Source of the DNA: CAZZNQ01 sp964655775
Lineage (GTDB): Bacteria > Planctomycetota > Brocadiia > SM23-32
Direction of reading: 5' to 3'
Length of the DNA stretch: 64,000 nucleotides
NCBI GenBank assembly: GCA_964655775.1
Contig: CAZZNQ010000002.1
Coordinates: 1-64,000 of the forward strand
Under the pieces are notes generated by a model. That model saw only the letters and a list, made by a program, of their open reading frames with translations. It ran no database searches and had not been told where the DNA came from. The position numbers and the translations under genes are program-made. This document shows, piece after piece, positions 58,701 through 64,000 of this stretch (position 1 is the first letter of the stretch; every line of letters starts with the position of its first letter).

Positions 58701-59432
58701 TTACGGTTCGGAGGGTGCAAGGTCCAGTTCGCGCTCGGCGACGAGCTCATTGGCGCGCAAGAGACTACGAAAAGTGCCGGCGTCGGTCCAGGCGAAAGGG
58801 AGCCTGCGAGAGCTGAGCATGCCGCTGTGGGCGTACATGTTGTTCACGTCGGTGATCTCCAGTTCGCCCCGGGCGGAAGGTTCGAGCCTGTCGATGAACT
58901 CAAAGACACGCGAGTCGTAGACATAGCAGCCGGTGACCACCCAGTTCGACGGGGGTTCCGCCGGCTTCTCCAGTATCTCGACCACGCCGCCGTCCGCGTC
59001 CAGAACCGCCACGCCGAACCGCTCGGGTGTCTCACTCTCGCAGAGCAGCACGCGCCCGCCCGATTCGTAGTCCTCGATGTACGGCTGCAGGCTTCCACAG
59101 AACACGTTGTCGCCCAGGATCACGACCACAGGACCGCCCTCAGCGAACTGCCGGCACAGGCCGAGCGCCTGGGCAATGCCGCCGGCCTCGTCCTGAACCC
59201 TGTACGTGAACTCCCCGCCGAAATCGTGGCCCGAGCCCAGAGTTCGCACGATGGAGCCCAGATGCTCCACGCCGCTGACCACCATGATGTCGCGGATGCC
59301 GAGCTCCAGCAGACTGTGCAGCGGCCAGAAGATCATCGGGTACCTGCCGACCGGCAGCAGGTGCTTGTTGGTTATCTTCGTCAGCGGGTACAGCCTGCTG
59401 CCCGTGCCACCCGCGAGTATGATGCCCTTCAT
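58701..59432 (-). CDS. rmlA: Glucose-1-phosphate thymidylyltransferase-like nucleotidyltransferase
   Basis: 243 residues from the ATG at 59432, set by GAGGAG upstream and a 4-nt overlap with the next gene. It has GGTGSRLYPLTKITNKHLLPVG near 8-29, the nucleotide-binding signature with both key Arg and Lys, then LGDNVFCG near 105, ERFGVAVLDADGGVVEILEKP near 132 and GELEITDVNNMY near 186. It is shorter at the C-terminus than typical RmlA (about 290 residues), like the RmlA-short or RfbA2 group. It would make dTDP-glucose for the neighbouring RmlB. The symbol is by family and context. Confidence 0.82.
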   Translation of the reverse strand: MKGIILAGGTGSRLYPLTKITNKHLLPVGRYPMIFWPLHSLLELGIRDIMVVSGVEHLGSIVRTLGSGHDFGGEFTYRVQDEAGGIAQALGLCRQFAEGGPVVVILGDNVFCGSLQPYIEDYESGGRVLLCESETPERFGVAVLDADGGVVEILEKPAEPPSNWVVTGCYVYDSRVFEFIDRLEPSARGELEITDVNNMYAHSGMLSSRRLPFAWTDAGTFRSLLRANELVAERELDLAPSEP

Positions 59433-60313
59433 GGTTGGCTCCTCGTCCAATCGTACTCGCCCAGATCGCACGGATTCTTCAGGCAGTCGACTATGGCGTC
59501 CTCCACAGGCATCAGCGAGTAGCCCAGCGATTCAAGCTTTGAGCAGTTCACCAGCGCATTCACCCGGGGCGCCTTCACCATCGCCAACAGTCCCTCATAG
59601 CTGATCTCGCCGATCTTCATCTTCGGCCGCCAGTATCGCTTGATCATGCGGGCGATACGGAGCGGCGTAGTCGCACCCGGGTTGGTCATGTTCAGTGGTC
59701 CTGTTGTTCCGCGCACTACCAGGTCCCAGATGAGGGGGATACACTCCTCAAGGTGGCTCATCGAGTTCGCCTCGTCGATGAACAACTCATAGCCGGCCAG
59801 CTTCTCCAGCAGGTTCCTTGGATGCCGGTGGTTGGAGAAGGGCTGCCGCATGCGGATGGTAAGGATCTGGTCAGCGTACGGTTCCAAAGCACGTTCGGCC
59901 AGCAATTTCGTCTCTGTGTAAGAGCAGAGCGCCTTCAGTTCGTCCGTTTCGCGGTAGTGTCTCCTGTTGTCCGGGTAGAGGCAGGCCGATGACAGGTAGA
60001 CCACCTGGATGTCGCGGCTCAGGCACTCCTCCACCACGTTGACGGTCCCGCCAACGTTGACGGACCATGCCTCCGAGTAGTGGGCCTCGCACCAGTCGGT
60101 GCCGGCCTTCGCGGCGGCGTGGAAGACAACGCGCGGCCGATCTGAGTCGAGTTGGTCGGCAACGGCCCCCCTGTCGCATACGTCCAGGTCGGCGCTGCCG
60201 TAGGATCGCACGCGCGGCAACCCAAGGAACCGGTCCAGGTAATCCGTCATCAGCGAGCCGATGTAACCGGAGCCGCCCGTCACCAAAGCGCTCTCTACCT
60301 GCCTCGATACCAC
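59429..60313 (-). CDS. NAD-dependent sugar reductase/epimerase (RmlD-like SDR)
   Basis: 294 residues from a GTG with GGAG 9 nt upstream. NAD-binding TGGSGYIGSLM (12-22), ADLDVCDRGAVADQL near 41 (as in RmlD, where DLTD follows the first strands), FHAAAKAGTDWCE near 64, SSACLYPDN near 109, Y-TET-K near 132 and IRMRQPFSNH near 152. It probably acts after RmlB on a 4-keto-6-deoxy sugar, as reductase or epimerase. There is no RmlC homolog here, so rhamnose itself may not be the product. It overlaps RmlB by 19 nt and RmlA by 4 nt. Confidence 0.75.
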   Translation of the reverse strand: MVSRQVESALVTGGSGYIGSLMTDYLDRFLGLPRVRSYGSADLDVCDRGAVADQLDSDRPRVVFHAAAKAGTDWCEAHYSEAWSVNVGGTVNVVEECLSRDIQVVYLSSACLYPDNRRHYRETDELKALCSYTETKLLAERALEPYADQILTIRMRQPFSNHRHPRNLLEKLAGYELFIDEANSMSHLEECIPLIWDLVVRGTTGPLNMTNPGATTPLRIARMIKRYWRPKMKIGEISYEGLLAMVKAPRVNALVNCSKLESLGYSLMPVEDAIVDCLKNPCDLGEYDWTRSQP

Positions 60314-61221
60314 GATATAGTCTCCTGCAAACCGCCGTCGAACGTCGTGCGCGGCGTCCAGCCCAGCGACCTGATCTTTTCCGTCGTCACGGCATAGCGG
60401 AAATCGTGCCCCTTTCGGTCCTCGACGAACCGGATGAGGTCCTGCGGGGCGCCCAGACGGTCGAGAATAAGCCGCACCAACTCGATGTTCTGCATGTGGT
60501 GGTCCGCGCCGATGTTGTATGACTGCCCCACCGCACCCCGACGAAGCACCGCATCAATGGCCTCGCAGTTGTCACGCACGAACAGCCAATCACGCTGGTT
60601 CCGGCCGTCGCCGTAGACGGGAATCGGCTCGCCGGCAATCGCGTTCGAGATGCACTTCGGTATGAACTTCTCCGGGTGCTGCCGGGGGCCGTAGTTGTTC
60701 GCGCTTCTCGTGATAAGCACGGGCAAGCCGTGTGTGACATGGTAGGCCCAGACCAGCTTCTCGGCGGCGGACTTTGTGGCCGCATACGGCGAGCTGGGCA
60801 GATGGCGGTCTTTTTCTTCGAACGCGCCTTCCGGCGTGGACCCATATACCTCGTCCGTGGAAACGTGGAGGAACCGCTCGACTCCATATTCGAGGCTCGC
60901 CATCAGCAACCGGAGGGTGCCGATGACGTTCGTCTCGGCGAATACCACGGGACCGTCTATCGAGTTGTCGACGTGCGTTTCCGCCGCAAAGTTGACGACC
61001 CAGTCGACCCCTTCCTCGAAGACGGACCGCAGATCGTCCGCATCGCAGATATCGCCGCGGACAAATCGGATGAAATCGCGCGAACGGTCCAGGTTCCGCG
61101 GGTCCGCAGCATAAGTCAACTTGTCAAGGACCACGACACGATCGCCATACCGCTCTGTGAGCAGGTCGACGAAGTGGCTGCCAATGAATCCCGCGCCGCC
61201 TGTAACCAGTACGGTTCTCAT
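60295..61221 (-). CDS. rmlB: dTDP-glucose 4,6-dehydratase
   Basis: 308 residues. TGGAGFIGSHFVDLL (7-21), NFAAETHVDNSIDGP near 77 (the RmlB-specific form), STDEVYGSTPEGAF near 117 with the catalytic Asp-Glu, Y-AAT-K near 142, RSANNYGPRQHPEKFIP near 169 and YGDGRNQRDWLFVRDNCEAI near 197. All key dehydratase residues are there. The ATG is preceded by GGGAG and overlaps the second GT1 gene by 4 nt (ATGA). It makes dTDP-4-keto-6-deoxyglucose for a deoxysugar of the glycan. Confidence 0.93.
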   Translation of the reverse strand: MRTVLVTGGAGFIGSHFVDLLTERYGDRVVVLDKLTYAADPRNLDRSRDFIRFVRGDICDADDLRSVFEEGVDWVVNFAAETHVDNSIDGPVVFAETNVIGTLRLLMASLEYGVERFLHVSTDEVYGSTPEGAFEEKDRHLPSSPYAATKSAAEKLVWAYHVTHGLPVLITRSANNYGPRQHPEKFIPKCISNAIAGEPIPVYGDGRNQRDWLFVRDNCEAIDAVLRRGAVGQSYNIGADHHMQNIELVRLILDRLGAPQDLIRFVEDRKGHDFRYAVTTEKIRSLGWTPRTTFDGGLQETISWYRGR

Positions 61222-62525
61222 TGCTCTCGCTCCCGGCGAGTTCGCATGCCGTCTCCCGTCTCGCCCGCAAACCGCAGAATCTCCTGCGCACCGTTCGTCG
61301 CGCCATCCGTATCCCGCAACGCGCGGAACCGTCCTGCTCGTTCGCTGAAACTCTCCTCACTCCGCACCCGTTCGACGCAGGCGACGACTTCCTCGGCCAA
61401 CCGTCTACCCATCCTCGCCCGCAGTCCCAGCCCCAGTTCCTCGATCCTCTGCATGTTGAACTCCTGGTCGTGGAACTCGGGTATGCCGACCAGCGGCGTG
61501 CCGCGACTGAGTGCCTGGTAGATTGTACCGTTTCCGGCATGGCAGACGACAACGTCCGCTCTCTCGCAGAGCTTGCCTCCGGGAGCGTAGCGAATCCCGA
61601 AGAAACGATCCCGGTCAGGCCACATTTCCGGTGAGCCCGTGGACGTAGTACATATGACCTGCATCCCCTGGTCCAGCAGTTGCGCGGCTATCCGGCTTAT
61701 CTGCTCGATGGGGCCGGTACTGCCCATCGTGAGGTATGCGGTTTCGGCGCTGCTGTCCAGGCGATTCATCCAGGGCGGATCCGGCACTTCCGGTTCCCAC
61801 AGAATGGGGCCGGTGTATCGGTAGTCGTCCGGGAGAGAACGACACGGGAAAAGCTCCTCGGAGTCCGGCAGGATGTTCAGGCCCGGCGAGCACATGCATT
61901 CTCGGATGTCGCGTAAAGGATCCAATCCATACCTGCGCCGCACCTTGTCAAAGGGACGCGCGTAGAACGCGAACACATGCGGCTCCGCAAGCGGCTGCAG
62001 CGCTTTGAGTATGCGCTTGCCGAGCACGCGCACCGGCAACCAGGTTTCCGGCGGCTCAAGGCGAACGCCGTAATAGCGCGTCCATACGGCATTCACGATG
62101 CAGACATACGGCACACTCTCGGAGACGGCCGATATGCCCAGCGAAGGTCGGAAGTCGCCGACAACGACGTCGGGGCGTATCTCACGCAGCAATCGGATCT
62201 CATCCTCGATGTATTCCACCAGCGTGCGCTCGTCGAACGCACTCCCCCCCTTCCTGAGCCGCGCGAGGAGGGCCTCCCTGGGAATCGTGGCGACGGGCTC
62301 GACTGGGTAGCCGGCGTCCTGGACCCGCCGAGCATGTGTCCCCGAAGCTGCAAAAGACACTGCGGCACCCAGATGGTCCAGCCGATCCGCCAACGCGAGA
62401 CAGCGGCCTACGTGGGCGAGAACCGACCCCTCCGGCATCAGCAGTACACTGGGGCTGTGGCCCTGTTCGCTCACATCCGGTCTCACGCTTGACCGATGGG
62501 TCTTCTCCAGCCCGTACGTCAACAT
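61218..62525 (-). CDS. GT1-family glycosyltransferase (second paralog)
   Basis: 435 residues; the conserved fold starts near residue 26 (SVLLMPEGSVLAHVGRCLALADRL), so the first 25 residues may not be translated. It has PDVVVGDFRPSLGISAVSE near 114, YRYTGPILWEPEVPDPPWMNRL near 234, AYLTMGSTGPIEQ near 262 and ADVVVCHAGNGTIYQALSRGTPLVGIPEFHDQE near 321, the family 1 donor signature. It is a paralog of the GT1 gene at 57486, and the two bracket the rml cassette. The end overlaps rmlB by 4 nt. Confidence 0.88.
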   Translation of the reverse strand: MLTYGLEKTHRSSVRPDVSEQGHSPSVLLMPEGSVLAHVGRCLALADRLDHLGAAVSFAASGTHARRVQDAGYPVEPVATIPREALLARLRKGGSAFDERTLVEYIEDEIRLLREIRPDVVVGDFRPSLGISAVSESVPYVCIVNAVWTRYYGVRLEPPETWLPVRVLGKRILKALQPLAEPHVFAFYARPFDKVRRRYGLDPLRDIRECMCSPGLNILPDSEELFPCRSLPDDYRYTGPILWEPEVPDPPWMNRLDSSAETAYLTMGSTGPIEQISRIAAQLLDQGMQVICTTSTGSPEMWPDRDRFFGIRYAPGGKLCERADVVVCHAGNGTIYQALSRGTPLVGIPEFHDQEFNMQRIEELGLGLRARMGRRLAEEVVACVERVRSEESFSERAGRFRALRDTDGATNGAQEILRFAGETGDGMRTRREREQ

Positions 62526-62570
62526 GCGCGCACGCGCCGGCCATGTGCCCGTTAGTGTAGCAATTCCCCC

Positions 62571-62590
62571 GGCCGGAAGGCAATCCGGCC
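62571..62590 (-). other. Intercistronic hairpin without T-run
   Basis: GGCCGGA and TCCGGCC pair perfectly around a 6-nt loop in the 103-bp gap between the TPR gene and the GT1 gene. There is no T-run on either strand, so it is not a standard terminator; an RNA processing or stabilising structure is possible. Confidence 0.4.
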
Positions 62591-62628
62591 TTCTGGGAAC
62601 GCCGCTACAGTGCAGTCGTCATTGGCCC

Positions 62629-64000
62629 TCAGAGTGATTCCAGCATCCGACGCGCGTCGTCGGCGTGCTCGAAATCGGGGGAGATGACCAGCGCCTGCTC
62701 GAGTTCGCGTCTTCCTTCGGATACTCTCCCCGCCTTGACGTACGCTGCACCGAGGTGGTACCTGATGGTGGGATGAGCGGGTGCCAACCGTCTCGCCGTC
62801 TCCAGGTCGCGCAGTGCTGTCTCGTAATCGCCGTGCAAAAAGCTGACCCAACCCGCCGTGTCGAGGATGTGCGGGCTGGATGGCGCCAGCCTCTTGGCTT
62901 CGCGGGCCATCCGCATGGCCTCCAGGAGATCTCCCTTCTTGTCCGCCAGGAGCATCGCCAGGTTATTGTAGGCGATGGCGGCCGTCTCGGGCAGTTCGGT
63001 GGCACGCCTGTAGCTCTGCGCTGCCGCATCCCATCGCTCCATCCGCTCGTAGTGCGAGCCGATGCTGAGATGGACTCTTGCCGTTCTCTCCAGCGGCAGG
63101 CCGCGCACGGCGTCCTCCAGCACCTCCACCGCCGTCACCAGGTCGCCGTGGCGCACATAGCTGCTGGCAAGCTGAGTACGGATGAAGAGCATGTCCGGGT
63201 GAGTGGTTGCCAGGTCCTCAAGGCGCTCAACGGCTTCCTCATGGCGACCCTCAGACTCCAGTAGCCTCGCATACATGCACGCGGTCAGCGGCTCGTCCGG
63301 CATGACTTGCGCCAAGTGGTCCAACTCCTGCACGGTCCCCTGCAGGCTCTGAGCCCGCACAAACAAGACCAATCGATTCAGGCTGGCAGCCGCCTCATGC
63401 CTGATCGCATCAGGGAGCCCGTTGAGTGTCAGCAACAGAGCATGCCTGTCCTCATAAGGGCCGATCTCCGTTTGGTCGATCGATTTGTTGTGCTCCTCGG
63501 CCATCTTCATGTTGTCGTTGCCAGCGTAGAGCACCGCAAGATACCAGTGTATTGCGTCGGCTGCAGCAGCAGGCACGCGACTGTCCGGAACGGCCTCGTT
63601 CAGCATGGCTATGGCCTCTGTAGGATTGCCGCCCGACTGTGCAGCCAAGGCCAAGCAGACATCCGCCTCCACGAGGTCGGGAACCATGCTTTCAGCCTGC
63701 CGGTAGAGCTCAGATGCCTCTTCGTAGCGGCCCTGCTGCAGATCGAGGATGCCTCGCCGGTAGGCAACCGGGGATCGCGGAGCGGCCTCCAGGACCTTGT
63801 CGAACTCGGCACGCGCCTCATCCGGCTCGTTTGTTCTCCAGAGAAGTTCCGCCAGCACCAGGCGATATGGGATGCTGTCGGGATCGGCGTCCAGCTGCGC
63901 ACGGATCAGCTCTACCGCTTGATCAATGTCGCCGGATTCCAGGTACACCCTCAGCAGCACGGCTCGGAATCGGCCCGATCCGAGACGCTCTGCCGCCTCG
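62629..64000 (-). CDS. TPR-repeat protein (PrsT-like), 5' end cut by window
   Basis: The frame is open to the right window edge, so the N-terminus is missing; at least 456 residues are visible. Around twelve tetratricopeptide repeats can be followed, for example YRLVLAELLWRTNEPDEARAEFDKVLEAAP, VAYRRGILDLQQGRYEEASELYRQA and IAYNNLAMLLADKKGDLLEAMRMA, with the usual W/L-G-Y-A-F-A-P spacing. Large TPR proteins called PrsT accompany PrsK/PrsR in exosortase systems and are thought to assist polysaccharide or protein export. The assignment to PrsT is by context, since TPR sequence alone is not specific. It would be transcribed ahead of the GT1/rml set. Confidence 0.7.
   Translation of the reverse strand, partial: EAAERLGSGRFRAVLLRVYLESGDIDQAVELIRAQLDADPDSIPYRLVLAELLWRTNEPDEARAEFDKVLEAAPRSPVAYRRGILDLQQGRYEEASELYRQAESMVPDLVEADVCLALAAQSGGNPTEAIAMLNEAVPDSRVPAAAADAIHWYLAVLYAGNDNMKMAEEHNKSIDQTEIGPYEDRHALLLTLNGLPDAIRHEAAASLNRLVLFVRAQSLQGTVQELDHLAQVMPDEPLTACMYARLLESEGRHEEAVERLEDLATTHPDMLFIRTQLASSYVRHGDLVTAVEVLEDAVRGLPLERTARVHLSIGSHYERMERWDAAAQSYRRATELPETAAIAYNNLAMLLADKKGDLLEAMRMAREAKRLAPSSPHILDTAGWVSFLHGDYETALRDLETARRLAPAHPTIRYHLGAAYVKAGRVSEGRRELEQALVISPDFEHADDARRMLESL

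Noticed and set aside
62571..62590. Terminator between the TPR and GT1 genes
   Set aside because: The hairpin is perfect but no T-run follows on either strand, so it is listed only as a hairpin.
1..64000. Insertion sequences, prophage, CRISPR arrays, tRNA or rRNA genes
   Set aside because: No transposase, integrase, repeat-spacer array or recognisable RNA gene was seen on either strand while reading.

Overview
The window is GC-rich, densely coding bacterial DNA from a Gram-negative lineage. It is built around an exosortase (PEP-CTERM) and exopolysaccharide (EPS) locus. A lipoprotein exporter, an exosortase-EpsI fusion, PrsK/PrsR-type regulators and one PEP-CTERM protein point to a diderm. 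DUF4340, DUF4832, an orphan uroporphyrinogen-decarboxylase-like methyltransferase and a sugar phosphate isomerase are gene types common in Planctomycetota, Lentisphaerota, Hydrogenedentota and similar environmental phyla. No rRNA or marker gene is present, so this placement is only a guess.

Layout. 0-3.4 kb: the end of a DUF4340 gene, a TIM-barrel sugar isomerase and a UroD-like methyltransferase. 3.5-12 kb: a regulatory block. It holds a sigma54 activator with an N-terminal degenerate DHH-like domain, a FeeM-type acyltransferase, a degenerate activator-like protein that keeps only its DNA-binding end, a PilZ protein and the PrsR/PrsK pair. 12.3-14.6 kb: a UDP-sugar 4-epimerase and a secreted propeller-like protein. 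14.6-45.4 kb: a long leftward run of EPS assembly genes, many joined by 4-nt overlaps. These include nucleotide-sugar enzymes, GT2 and GT4 transferases, an adenylate-forming ligase, two asparagine-synthase-like proteins without Cys2, FrhB-like and pyruvyl transferase genes, a Wzx flippase, a deacetylase, a CelD-like acyltransferase, an EEP hydrolase, VanZ and a Wzy/ligase. 45.7-56.6 kb: the rightward export and sorting operon, with outer-membrane export lipoprotein, ExeA-type ATPase, chain-length protein, tyrosine-kinase-like ATPase, membrane GT2, divergent deacetylase, exosortase-EpsI, initiating sugar transferase and PEP-CTERM protein, closed by a strong terminator. 56.7-64 kb: a leftward set with a hexapeptide acyltransferase, two GT1 paralogs around an RmlA/RmlD-like/RmlB cassette, and a TPR protein cut by the window end.

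How it fits together. Four sites matching the sigma54 -24/-12 element, all of the form GGCAT-N4-TTTGC, lie in front of the pseudo-activator gene, the Wzy gene, the export lipoprotein gene and the sugar transferase/PEP-CTERM pair. Two of them have a matching inverted repeat (C[A/G]ACAC-NCC-GTGTTG) 133-158 bp upstream, as expected for an enhancer-binding protein, most simply PrsR. The cluster therefore looks like a sigma54 regulon linking polysaccharide synthesis to PEP-CTERM protein sorting. The least familiar parts are the DHH-like sigma54 activator, the doubly degenerate pseudo-activator, and a sugar transferase whose extreme N-terminus looks like a PEP-CTERM signal.
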